NCBI RefSeq assembly: GCF_034702125.1
Contig: NC_085869.1
Location: 53,549,884 to 53,613,883, forward strand
Reading direction: 5' to 3'
Length of the DNA: 64,000 nt
Source: Engraulis encrasicolus
Lineage: Eukaryota; Chordata; Actinopteri; Clupeiformes; Engraulidae
The notes beneath the pieces were generated by a model. That model worked only from the letters and a program-made list of their open reading frames with translations, did no database searches and had not been told where the DNA came from. Shown here in pieces: positions 1 through 12,333 of the stretch (position 1 is the first letter of the stretch; each line of letters opens with the position of its first letter). Made by a program: the position numbers and the translations under genes.

Positions 1-642
1 ATTACCTTACAGCAGGCCTACTGTACGGGTATGTGTTGTTGTGTTGAGGTCGCCCTCCTTCCTGTCAGCTTTTTGAGGTCAGTGTTCCCCCTCTGCTCTC
101 CCCTGCCTCCAGAACCTATATCAAGGAGTTTGGACAGAATTAGGTAACACACACTTTCTGTTACAGTACACAGACAAAATGGTAGAGTGAAAAAAAAATG
201 TAAACTGGCTCGGTTTACACAGAATGTTTTATTGTGTATAAAACACAACTTCACTCAAGTTAAACCGGCCCACCTACATACCAGTCAATTCAGTTCCCCA
301 TGCAAGCAGGAAAAAATAACAGAATGAAAAAAAAACATTTAATCATCAGCCGTTAGCCATTATTATTATTTATGAGCCCCGTGTGCTCAACTCATATACA
401 TCACCAGCGGTGAATAATATCCACCTCTTCCGCTGAACCTGGCATGCTTTTATTGTAGCCATTTATGTAAGACACGGTTATTTACTGTAAAAGCAGCATG
501 TGAATGGCATACAGTGACACGTATGTGAGGAGAGGAAGAATGACAGAGAAATGCCTCGCAAAGCTATTGGTAATGGGCTCACTTCAGCAGTCATGATGTA
601 CAGTATACAAGTAACTGCACTCAAGGACTGTTGTACTGTACA

Positions 643-650
<8 letters not shown>

Positions 651-673
<23 letters not shown>

Positions 674-718
674 GGGGGGGGGCGAGATGAGAGAGCGAGA
701 GAGAGGGATAGAGAGAGG
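651..718. repeat. (GA)n-type microsatellite
   Basis: An imperfect GA/GAG/G-rich simple repeat, directly visible. It is interrupted by a G homopolymer. Confidence 0.9.
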
Positions 719-827
719 TGATAAGAATCACACAAATACTATACATGAATGCATGTTTTAATTAAGACTTCAAGCTAAATCAATACTTAAATAGTTTCCA
801 TCTCTGGCTGCTCTACATGTTAGTGTG

Positions 828-936
<109 letters not shown>

Positions 937-1179
937 TTATAGAAATAGCACAAATGCTATCTATACTGCATTAAGCCTTACAACAGTATCAATACTTAAA
1001 TAGTCTTTATTGTTGGTTGCCCACAGGTTGGAAGGAACATTAACGCTATGTTGTTCCTCCAAACGCTCTTGCTTAGTGAGGTTACAGGTCATGGATGGGA
1101 GTAAAGCACATGTCCTGGTGCAGTTCACCCTGTTTAACGTTGATGAACCAGTGAAGTGAATGTTAGAAACATTTTGAAA

Positions 1180-1804
1180 CAGAGGCGGACCTTCCATTAG
1201 GCAATTGCCTAGGGCCCGACCAAATCTGTCCTCCAAAGGGGCCCGAACTGTCACACCAGTCACGGTAAACACTCAAAAAAGTTTATCTCAATTTGTCACT
1301 TAACTAACACACAACTAATCGAAGATATATACAGTATGAGGCGAAACCATAGAGGACGAAACACTTAAATGGCACCAAAACCCAGAATTGTATGTAAGGG
1401 TTAACGTTTGGCGAGAAGGTCGCTACCGTGGAATAGCAGCACGACAGAGAGAATCTTTAGACCCCGACGCTGCGCAAAACAAAACAGTGCCGTTGTGGAA
1501 CACCGCTAGGCAACAGCTAGGTAGCCAGGACAACAGGTGTTGTCTATCACAGCAGCTGATTAGAGTCTTGTTGAAAAGGCGCTTTAGCAGTGAAAAGTCT
1601 TGTTGCCATTGACAGCGGTCTGTTATAGACCAACCCGTCCGTTATCGAAAAATAACAGACGTGCGAACGTTGGGGAGCCCCGTTGAAATGAATGGAGCAT
1701 TCGGCCGATGACGTCACAACCATATAATATGTCTATGTAATGAGTTTTGAGGACCCTAGGTTTATATTTCACCTAGGGCCCCTAAATGGCTAGATCCGCC
1801 CCTG
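1180..1804. mobile_element. hAT-like element with a nested MITE
   Basis: The left end begins CAGAGGCGGAC and the right end finishes ATCCGCCCCTG, forming imperfect terminal inverted repeats of the CAGNGGCGGA type common in hAT elements. No clean 8-bp target duplication is visible, so the ends are approximate. Nested inside, at about 1386-1735, is a second repeat (beginning GTAAGGGTTAACG, ending near TGACGTCACAACC). It reappears several times at 55.1-56.2 kb, which shows it is a dispersed family. There is no transposase frame. Confidence 0.55.
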
Positions 1805-1845
1805 AAGGTTAAAAAAGTAGTGTTGCTTCCAGACACTTTAAGAGC

Positions 1846-2075
1846 AGGGCAGCTGTGGCCTAATGGTAAGCGAGCATGGTCTTGAGGTTAGAGGGTCAGA
1901 GGTTACATCCCATTCTCATAGGAAGCATTTGGGTGGTCCCTTTGCACTCTCATCCATAGCTGAGGTGCCCTTGGGGCAAGGCATCTACGTAACCCCACAT
2001 AGCTTCAGGAACTGTATCTCTCACCTAAAATAACTAAGTTGCTTTGGATGAAAACACCTAAAGTGAGATTCTAAT
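1846..2075 (+). mobile_element. tRNA-derived SINE
   Basis: The 5' part resembles a tRNA promoter: an A-box-like stretch at GTGGCCTAATGG and a degenerate B box at AGGTTACATCCC. It ends with AAGTTGCTTTGGATGAAAAC, matching the conserved tail seen on many fish SINEs. It is degenerate and not a functional tRNA gene. Confidence 0.7.
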
Positions 2076-2933
2076 GGAGAGACAGCAATATTTCATTTGT
2101 GGTTACCACACACATACAGTGTGTTACATATTCACGTAGTATGTTGTTTGTGTGTCTGTCCTGCAACATGAATAGGAAAACATATCAGTGTCACGCCGCC
2201 ACCAATAATCACACTCTTCTTCCTTCACGGCCTCATGTCCCGGACTTGAACTGCCGGTTGGCTTTTTTGTGTGCTGTAATGAACCAAAGGATTATTGATC
2301 CGCGTTATCAATGGAAAACGCTGAGATAGGGTTCCCACCAGGGGGACCGAACGGGGCGCGCGGCGGAAGCAGCACAGCGAGAACTGTGGTCACACCGTCT
2401 GGGCCCGAAAGTAATCAAAGTCATGCAAAAATCTCATTTTAACTCGGCATGTCAATTATTAATCCAAAATGAGGTGTGAAATTTGATTACAGTGGTGCGA
2501 AAAAGTGGGGGATGCTGTCAAGAAAAGCTGAGGCCTGGAGTTGCCTCCGGTACTTATGGCTGTGAAATTGTATCCGCGGGGCCCCTTTTCCTTCCTCGTT
2601 CAGCTTTATGTGTCAGGACTTTCCATTTTTCTCGACAAGGACACAAGTGATCCTTCACAGCCAGGAACCCGGCTGCCTGCCACCCGTTTTAGGTCAGGTG
2701 GATCCTTGAACAAAGTGCCAATGTCACCTCTCCATCTCATCTTGGGCTGAATAATTAAAATGTGATAAGGGCTGAGAAATTAGGATTGCCTGGCTGGTAC
2801 AATCGACCGGCAAAAAAGGTCAAGCGCTCTAGTGCTCAAGCAAGTGCCTATAACTGTGTGGGATGTTACAGTGGGACTTCAAGCTGGGCTACTTCTCAAC
2901 AACTAGACCCAGATGTCTGGAAGACTCAGGGCA
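2076..2933. other. Intergenic DNA, nothing recognised
   Basis: No recognisable exon, repeat family or RNA gene. Open frames are short and have no family resemblance. Confidence 0.5.
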
Positions 2934-3135
2934 TTTTTTTTTAGCTTTTATACAGATAATGGCTGACTTTTCTCCCCCAACTTTATTTAGACAGGACAGT
3001 GAAGAGTAGGACAGGAAATGAGTGGGAGAGAGAGAGCCGGTTGAGAACCGGGAAATGACATAGGTTGGGAATCGAACCCGGGTCGCCCGCATAGCAGTCC
3101 AGTGCCCAGTCGACAAAGCCACGGCTGGGCCATGA
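2934..3135 (-). mobile_element. tRNA-derived SINE, minus strand
   Basis: On the minus strand it starts with a tRNA-like head containing an A-box-like GTGGCTTTGTCGACTGGGC and a perfect B box GGTTCGATTCC. It continues into a CT-rich body, a tail with CTGTCTAAATAAAG, and an A-run at its 3' end. This is the classic layout of a tRNA-headed SINE. Confidence 0.8.
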
Positions 3136-3319
3136 CTGACGTTTTGATGCACATGCATCTTCCTCAGAGTCAAACCATACTGGTGATACCACAGAGATAG
3201 TGTGTGGAAGGTTAGTTGAGCATATTTAGGACTAGAGCCAGTGACAAAAGCTTACCTGTTAGCTGCTTATGTCTTGTGAAATCAAGGACAGAATGGAGAA
3301 GACGAAAGTCCTTTTTGAT

Positions 3320-3602
3320 CAGGGCTGGATTAACACACAGGCTAGATATGGGTGCTGTCTAGGGGACCCCACTTGCCAGGGGCCCCCTGATTGGCCCTAA
3401 AGTGAAACATTTGCAGAATTCTGACAAGATGCAATATTGAAAATTACATCTCTCATGTGCAGTACAGTTAGTAGACATGTTATCCTTAATTCCAAGCTCG
3501 TAATTATGACACTGTGCATGTAATATGTCACGAAATTTGTCTTACAGGGGGCCCACCACAGCCTGTAGCCTAGGGGCCTAAGGCCATATTAATCCAGTCC
3601 TG
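3320..3602. mobile_element. hAT-like MITE (283 bp)
   Basis: The terminal inverted repeats are CAGGGCTGGATTAA on the left and TTAATCCAGTCCTG on the right. The flanks are near-identical 8-bp target duplications (TTTTTGAT at 3312-3319, TTTGTGAT at 3603-3610). The 8-bp duplication and CAG-type ends fit the hAT superfamily. There is no coding capacity. Confidence 0.8.
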
Positions 3603-4246
3603 TTTGTGATAGAATTACACAGAGGAATCACAGCACTTAAAAAACCCTTCCTATGCCTATTAAGTAGACCTAAAGCTGTCTGCTTCTCGTCAAACCAGAA
3701 CAATTTTGCATAATAATGAAATAATGTAATTTGTTTTGCTCAATGATGTACTACAGACATACAAAACACCCAAGGCCTTCCTTTTTCAAGGAAATGTAGT
3801 TGTCAATACATTGTGCTTGCAAGAGTGTATAGAGGGATAAGACAAATGATCAAACCATGACATGTCTCCTAATATGTTAGGAGAATAACATGTCTTCAAA
3901 GCACAATACTGCCCTCTGTTGTGGATCTGAAAGTGCAAACGCTTTTGCACCTGGCCAAGTAGGCCTACAGGCTATCCCCTGGAAACAATTGGCATCGAAA
4001 ATATGTCTATAATAATTACAAATGAACAAAATCACAATCACATGGGGTAGGCGATTTAAAGTAGGCCTATGCTTGGCTAAAGTACAACGTGTAATCGACC
4101 AGATCCTTTCTGTCAATACTTTTACACATCTAAAGGGTATTCTTAAAACTGCAGACCCAACAGCAAGGGAATATTGTATTTCTCTCATGTGGTGGAGTGA
4201 ATAATGAATTTCAGCACTATCACATAACCTTGACCACCATGCTTTA

Positions 4247-4527
4247 GGGTTTCCCAAACTGGGGTGCGTGCACCCCTGGGGGTACGTGGCCTGCCATAAG
4301 GGGATGGTGCACGAGCTAAATAGAGCAATGGTGGATATGTGAACATTTATCCAGCATTGATGAACATTTAACTCCTAGACTATTGGAAAAGAGTATTCCC
4401 CAAAACGAAATGCGCAGTGAATCCCTGCTTGCGTGGCCATCAGCACAACAAAATATTCGCTCAGGGGGTGCGAGAACCACATGGAAATGTACAAGGGGGT
4501 GCGCAGGGAAAACAGTTTGGGAGCCGC
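4247..4527. mobile_element. Probable hAT-like MITE
   Basis: The ends carry the inverted motif TTTCCCAAACTG (left) and CAGTTTGGGA (right), with a G/C-rich interior. The flanks (TGCTTTAG and TAGTTTAG) resemble an 8-bp target duplication with two mismatches, so the exact ends are uncertain. Confidence 0.5.
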
Positions 4528-4533
4528 TAGTTT

Positions 4534-6509
4534 AGAATATTAATTTCATTGCTGCCTCCTGAAGACCATTGTGTTGAAATGATTTTACCTCAACTGATTA
4601 AAATCCATGTATTGATAGCAAGCATCCCGCACCAACTACAGAAGGGCACTTCATGACATGAATAAGAGGTATTTTGTCATTCCGTTATCATCTTCATCAC
4701 TGTAATTGGAGATATCCTCTCTCTTCATTCTTTCCAGATTTCAACCACGAAGCCGTTAGGGGTATATCGATGGCGGCAATCGCATGTTCATTAGGGTAAC
4801 GTGAGGCCTCCAGTGCGCACGAAAGACTTCAGAAATTAATCACCAGTTGCGCGCGCGGTGGAAGCTATTTCTGGAAGGGCTGTGTCTTGCTTACCGGCAG
4901 CAAGCGCAAGACGCAAACATCGCCATGCGGATAGCATTTCTTTGTGGAACAATAATCATTCCAGTATCACGCCGCTGGCTGCTCCCTGGCGGCCTCTTTG
5001 GCAAGCCTCTTCAAAAGTGACTTTTAATTGGTTTGGTTACCGTCTCTGTAGGTCAATGGGACAATTGCAAAATAAAAATAAATTAATGAGAAAAAATTGC
5101 AAATGTTTCTGCACAATTACCCGTTGCAATTCTTCATAGCCTATATTATTTCATACTGGTAGTATTATTTCTCGTTGAGTTCTCTCTGCTCCCTCTCGCC
5201 CATCACCTGCTGCGCGGATACTTTTGACTGAATTCCCCGTTTTCCCCTACCTTTTCTCCCCTACCCGTTGTCACCTACCTTCTTGTCAAGCAAGGTCAAT
5301 GTGTGCTAAGAGAAGGCCACAGAAACATGGAAAAGAAAAGATCCTGCTGATCATGCTGAAGGTTGTTCCGACAGCCACGTGTTGGCGTAGGACGACGCTT
5401 GATCTGCCTGACACCTCAAGGGAACCCCAGATGAAGAGATGCGCCCGAGGTAGGTAAGGCGCTGTAAGGGAAAGGGGGGCACTTAATACCCGACCCTGAA
5501 TGAATTCAATTAATGAGGCAGGACGCACAGTAACCTGGCTTTTTTTCTTTCCGTTTTCACAACATAGGATAACTTCACTTGAGCGCTAAATTCACACTGC
5601 CCATCACAGAATGAGCTACGGCTCAAACCACTGCATTCTAGTGCCATCGTGTGGCTAGATTTGAAACAGTCTTTTGTTTGACAAGATAGGCCTATGGGAT
5701 GCGTGAACGTAGTAACGTCTGACTCGTCAGGCTAGCGTGAACGTTTCGATTCCTTTAGCCTATAAGAATATACCTTTTTTTTAACATTTGCAATACTCTT
5801 ATGCCCATTGAATGCAGCTTACTGTCTTCATACTTTACCTGGAATATCTTTTGACAGTTGGAAGAACATTAAGATGAAATGCTTAAATGGGTCTTCCTTA
5901 ATTTATCAAACTAGAAATGACACTATTCATTAAGCAAAAGCCATAATGACAATCAATACTAATCATAATAATAACAATAATAATAATAATAATAATAATA
6001 ATATACCCATACCTCCGATTTAGTGATCTTTCTGTTTATTCTTGCTAGATTCTGTGCAGGGGCATATTCTGTTCTGGTATTGTCTGGCAGAAAACCAGTC
6101 CGCACACAGAATCTGGTATGAATGCACCATTAAACATGTATTACACTTAAAGGCTTAGATAATAGCGATGTCATAGAAATGAACATCTCCCTTGTGGAAG
6201 TAGCATAACGTCTCACCACAGCAAACACTGATGAACAAGCCTTCACACTTTAATAATCATTAATATCGTATGAAACCCATGGGCAAATGAACCTACAAGA
6301 CCCTACTCACGTTGACACTCAAACACATTAGTCCATCCTGACCTCAATACTTATACTGTGCTACCAGAGAGATGCTGTCGACATGAACTGTGTAGTGCAC
6401 TAAATAATAATACAAAAGGTTTTGTATAGCAGTTTTCTTGATAACCAAACGGTTAAGTTAACAGGTTAGCAGTCAAGCATGCCTCAACAACAACACTCAG
6501 ACTAGGAAG
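4534..6509. other. Intergenic DNA downstream of ndufa10
   Basis: No supportable gene. It holds a short ATA/AAT-rich tract near 5965-6003 and some moderately GC-rich sequence around 4800-5460 with open frames of fewer than 95 codons, none of which I recognise. Confidence 0.5.
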
Positions 6510-6730
6510 TTTTTAATTTACACTTTTTATTCAACAATAATAATGTACATGTTTATGTTAAGCAAGAACCATATATATTCAAACGTGTCTTGGCCCACCG
6601 GAGCTTACAAGGTTGTTAGATGGTGGAAAATGTATTCCATCGTGGTTTTGTGTTTCTTTACGGTCATGGCTGCCATCTGTGTTGGTAGCACTGTGGGGTT
6701 TTGCAAAATGGCCGCTACTACTGCCACTGT

Positions 6731-9700
6731 TTACTTGAAGAGGATATTCTTGTCGCCAATGTCTGCGTTGTAGCCCACTGCGTAGGCCTTTCCAGGGAGC
6801 TGAGAGACAGGAAGAGAAGAGGTGCTTTCTAAGTCCATTGAACATTTGGTGTGTGTGTGTGACATCAAGCTAATTCACAGGTAGAGAGCTTAAACACAAC
6901 CATTCCAGGTATCTAACACAACCTGCAACCACTATGGTGTTACCATCTGCCACAAACACGCATACTACTGTCATAGCCTGCTCACAGATCACACATAAGC
7001 TCAGAGGCTGCATGGAGCACACACACATTTTTTTTTCCCATTTACTAGTCATGGAAAAGAGATGATGCGCTGGTTTAATGTCAGACAAACAGCCAGCTAA
7101 AATGCTTTTCCCTGCTGAGAGATAGGCAGCGAGTCGTCCGTGTTTCCTGCTGCACTTTTTGTGCCCTGAGGATTCACCATACAAAAAGGGGCTTCCAATA
7201 TTGAACTGCATATTGATATGCAGCGCAGAGCCCTGACGGAGGCAGTCTTTTTCAAAAGAGCACAGGAGGGTAATGTTTTCAAGTAATAATAGTCTAGTCC
7301 TTTTGCTGCTGTTCGCCTTTCAAATGTGAACAGAGATTTTTCCAGACAGACTCACAATATGAACAGATTTCCAAGAAAAACTCTTTTGCGATATTTTGCT
7401 TTTGATTTTTCCCCCCCTACCAATTGATAATTCTGAGCATTATCTGTTTGGGATAAGATAATACACCACAGCAACTCACAGTACAACAAAACATACAAAT
7501 CCTTATAATAAGACGTGTCAGTCAGTCAGGCAGTGTTAATATCAGTCTCCTCCTTCCTACCTCATCCCTTCACAACAACTTTGTAGTTACAACTTACCGA
7601 TTTGTAGCCGTAGTAGGTGCTGTCCACATCATGGGCGCCAACAGTGATCTCGGGCAGGTAGCGAGGGATGACGGTCAGATCAGCCACCGACTGCTTGTCC
7701 TCCACACTAGGGCAGAACAGAGACGGCTCACTATGGGCAACTGCACAGCATGTGATGAATTGTGACGGTACATACACACCAAGATGTTCACGTCTCCGGG
7801 AGCTTCGCGAGTTCGAGAGGTTTGCGGGCTGCCTTTCACACTGCACAGTCAACGTCCACGTTCTATCCGCGGTCAGCAGCCATTCATTTTCAATGGGAGC
7901 CGCTCATTGAACGTGGACGTCCGTGCAGGAAAATAGACTCGAGGCTCTATTTTCAAGGAGCATCGCGGACATGTCCGGTCGGGGCGGACATGCGCCGCAC
8001 TTACACCGCGCTCCTGTGTGCAAGGCATGATCTGTTTTCATGCATTCTAACCATTTCGTAACGCTACAATGGCTGGACTGGGACCAAAAACTGGCCTGGG
8101 CATTGTTGGCATAGACCAGCCCCTCACCCCCACACTATAATCATGATAGGCTCTGCAAAAAGGGGACTGAGCCCATGTAATAACCTCACTGACACTGTCA
8201 CCAAAAATGTTGTAATGACCAAGTCATAATCCGTTACTTAAGGCTCTTGGTAATGTCTTGGCAATGTTGTTATAATGTAGTTGAGTCTTTTCAGCAATTG
8301 GTGAGCAGGCCCTCCGGCAGGACCATCTGCAATAAGAGGCTACAGCTGCACCAATGGGCCACCTCATCTAAACTGGGGGCCAGCCTCTAAATATTTTTTT
8401 TTAAACACATTGAGTACCGACGACGTAATAATAAGTTTTTCACGCACATGCGTTGTATACCAAAACGTAAAAATATGTTTTTACGTTAAACATCATATTT
8501 CGAATCTTCAGCCTTCAATGCACAATATATGTGATTTTGGGAGGTCTGTGATGGACATGAATGACAAAATTTGCAGTCAAAAGTTTGTGTCATGATTTTG
8601 ACATTTTAATTTATCTCATCAAGATGTCTCGATGCCAACCCATGTCGCCTACCGTGTGTAGACTATCTGTAGTTCCTAATGATCAACGTGCCTGCATTGA
8701 TGCTACGGCTCTGCATTTGATTTCGTCGCTAAATGATCCTGCAATCATGCTCTTTTACTCTCTGTAGCCCTTCACCTTGTGGTATGGTAGCTATCTGGGA
8801 TACTGCCCTCTTGTTAGAATTGTGCTATGTTGTTGTTTCCCTAATACGGTCGGTGCCCACGCTATAGCGTGTGTTGTGTCTGACTTCACACAATAGGTAA
8901 ACAGAGACCATTGTATATCGTGTCTGAAGTATCTTGAACTTTCTGGACTTGCTACCTAGACCTTTACCAGATCCTTGGATCCAAATGGCATCCGAACTGG
9001 AGTAATGCGCTTCGATTTGGAGGTTTGATCGCCAACCAGATAAGAATTATTTATTTGATTATTCGCCCCCCATATAGAACTTTGTGTCTTTCTGCATGGG
9101 AAAAGCCAGAAGCTAGCACAGATGGCTACATATCATGGATCAGATGGGCTACACTCATCTAAGCATCATATTATTGGGATTTGTTGTCAAAGTTGGGCTA
9201 TTACTTTTGAGAGTCATCGGGACAAATTTTAGCAAACGATGCGTGTGTGCAAAGAGTTTGTGTTAAGTCCGCATGAAAAACTTGGATTTCGAAGGGCATT
9301 GATTGCAGATGTCGTGGTGGAACAGAGCAGGAGGTGTGTCTTGACGAGCAGAATGTGCGTCAGAGTTAACCTTGCACCAAATTCATGGGAGTAAACCTAC
9401 TGGTCCCCTTTCACAACTTGTGACATTCTGAAGCAGCGCACCCATCACAAAAACCTCAATATCTCCGTTTGTAGCTGAATTCCATGGATACCCACTTCGG
9501 TTTAGCTTGGGTTTTCTCGGCAATAAAAGCTCGAAGAGACACACGGTTTTCACCCACTAAGAGGGAAAAGTCTCCACTTTCAAACGAGCCATAATATGTT
9601 TCAGTGGCCCCATCACACAATATGCTGTGACTCTACAAAAAAACGTAAAAAAAAGGGCTTAGAACGCTGGTATTCTATGACATAATTCCGTGAGCACCGC

Positions 9701-12300
9701 CGGTATTCAATGTGTTAAGAATTGGCCCCAGTGGACTGTTAGCCCACCGGGAAAATGCCCTGTATGCCAGATTATCAGTCCATCCTTGAATGCTACAGTT
9801 ATGTGCTTCAATGCATTTTCAATGTGTCCACTTTTGTCAATTCACTATGTGAATTACGGAGAGGATTGAAAATGGTGTTTCACCACACATGTATTTTAAA
9901 ACAAACACACAAACAGCAAATAGTGAATCCACAGCACAGACATAAATAAAATGGACATGGAGCGGGCATACAGGTATTCGACACTCCCAAATTGAAGACA
10001 GTACGAACGCAAAACCGATTCTCACAGTTTTAACTTTGACTTACAAATTTCTCATGTGATGATAGGTGACATCATCCTGCTCCTTCCAGGGTCCTTTGTC
10101 AAACTTCAGATAGTCAATATCCTCTATGATCTACACACAAGAGACAAATTCTTAATTTCAACTATTTGCTGGGGACCAATAATACGAACATGGATCGCAG
10201 CTACACGAGTATTCTGATTATAAATTAATTAAACCAAATACTGACAATGTCCTGCTTGAAATCAGAATACTCGGTGCATGTAACTGCACTCATTGTTGAC
10301 TGATTTGGGCAAGATCACATCACTATACTTGTGATATACTGTTAACAATTCCAACATAAATAATAAGAACAATTAAAATCCCTTACCTTGTCAATATCCT
10401 TAGCTTGCTCGGTGTTATAGGCAAGGACCTCTGCTTCTTCACTGATTTTGAAAAGAAGACAGAGATTTCAGTTCTCTGATCCCTTTAATGTACTTCAACT
10501 TATATTATTAGGGAATAAATGGGTCGGTCGGTGCCATCATCTCGCTTCAAACTACATCATCAATGGTTTACAAGATTTAAGTGCCCTAGCGTTGCGATTT
10601 TAATGTCAACGTATAAATGTAATGCCCCGGCTGACTAGACCATGAACGCCACGTCGTTAGCCCACCACCCCCTCGCACTCTAACTGGTTAAGCTGGCTTC
10701 TTCACTGATTTTGACAAGAAGACAGCAACAGGTACAACACCGTGTATTTCAGTTTATATGTAATATAAACACTGAGATACATCGCAAGAGATCAGGGCCT
10801 ATACTAAGAAGCTGGTTCAGGAGTAAACCAGGTTAGGTTAAGAGGTAAATCTAATGGAATAACCTGTAGTGCGTGTTTTCTTAAGAGGACTACAGTCTCT
10901 TCTATTAGATGAGCTCGATTAGCTCTTAACTTAACCTGGTTTACTCCTGAACCATCCTCTTAGCATAGGCCCTGATCTCTTGCAATGTATTTCAGTGTTT
11001 ATATTATTAGGGAATAGCTGTTAAATATTACCTGATGGCTGGCAGGAACGTTTTCTTGTAGGCCTCTTCGATGCTCTTCAGGTATGCCAGGGGGACGTTC
11101 TGAAGATGGGGCTGAGGAGGAGAAAACACATGGTCACCAACACTATGAGCTTTATGTGCGGGGTGGGCTATTTCTTGTGTCAAAAAATGTACATCTCTAT
11201 AAACATTTGCATTTTAAAAGGGACAAAAATACATTTTTTTATACTTTTTATAAGATTGCTCAAAGCTCAATTTGGTCAAGGGCTTATCTCTTCAGCAGTT
11301 TAAAAAAGAGAACACATTGAATTGTCTGAAATATTGCTAATATTTATTGTCAATATTTGAATGTAATTTATCTCACTAGTTTCAAAACAGCTGCAAGGGT
11401 GTTTCATTTCAATAAAAAGGATGTCAGTGTGCGCTCAAGCCTCTGTGGTGCTCATGGTCGAAGACTGCAGAAACAGGACTTCAGGGGGGGGCTAATTCTA
11501 ATCGACAAGACCCAGGGACAACCGGAGCAGTCTGAATACATTTAAAGGGTTTAAAGGGCTCAACCTTTTAAAAAATATGAATCATTACTAAACATTCTTA
11601 GTCAGTGCTCTGTCATCCCTAGGTCTAGGCCAGGGGTGTCAAACTCAATTTGGCTCGGGGGGCACATGCAGTCAATTTGATCTCAAGTGGGCTGGACCAG
11701 TTACACAAAATATCGCAAATTTCTGCTTCATATCGGAATCACCTAGCTAGTCGATCATCACCAGGTGGATGCAAGCGGATTTATAAGAAATAATCACTGT
11801 AAATGGTGAGCAAAAAGACAATTTGTTCTCGAGTATTGATAAACTGAAATCTCAGACGCCTGCAGCACCTTTGTAAAGGGCTATAGATTTGATGCTTTTT
11901 TTGACACTCCGCTTTCCTGCTGCTTTTTTTGGCACTCCGGTTTCCCCATCTCTACAAGTCTGGGGCCGTATTAACCATCCGACAGGCCGCAACGTTTGAC
12001 ACCTCTGGTCTAAGCTGAGAGCAAAGTAGCCCAGTCTGAAGTCCTGTTTTCTTATCTGGACTGTATGACAGGCAGGCGTTCCCTCACCTTTCCTGTGGCC
12101 TTGAGTTTCTTCAGCACCTCTTCAGCAGGCTGGTCCACATAGATCACCAGGTGAGGAGGCAGGAACTCACAGATGCTGATACCCTTGATCTCATTGTAGT
12201 GCTCCACACCTGGGATGAATACATACACATGTTTATTTTATGCATATGACAATGACACACAATGACACACAATGACACACACACACACACACACACACAC

Positions 12301-12333
<33 letters not shown>

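Noticed and set aside
2980..3135. tRNA gene on the minus strand
   Set aside because: The A and B boxes are present, but the cloverleaf is degenerate and runs into a SINE body and A-rich tail.
4858..5457. Small frames in the GC-richer stretch upstream
   Set aside because: Fewer than 95 codons, no recognised domain, no consistent splice structure.
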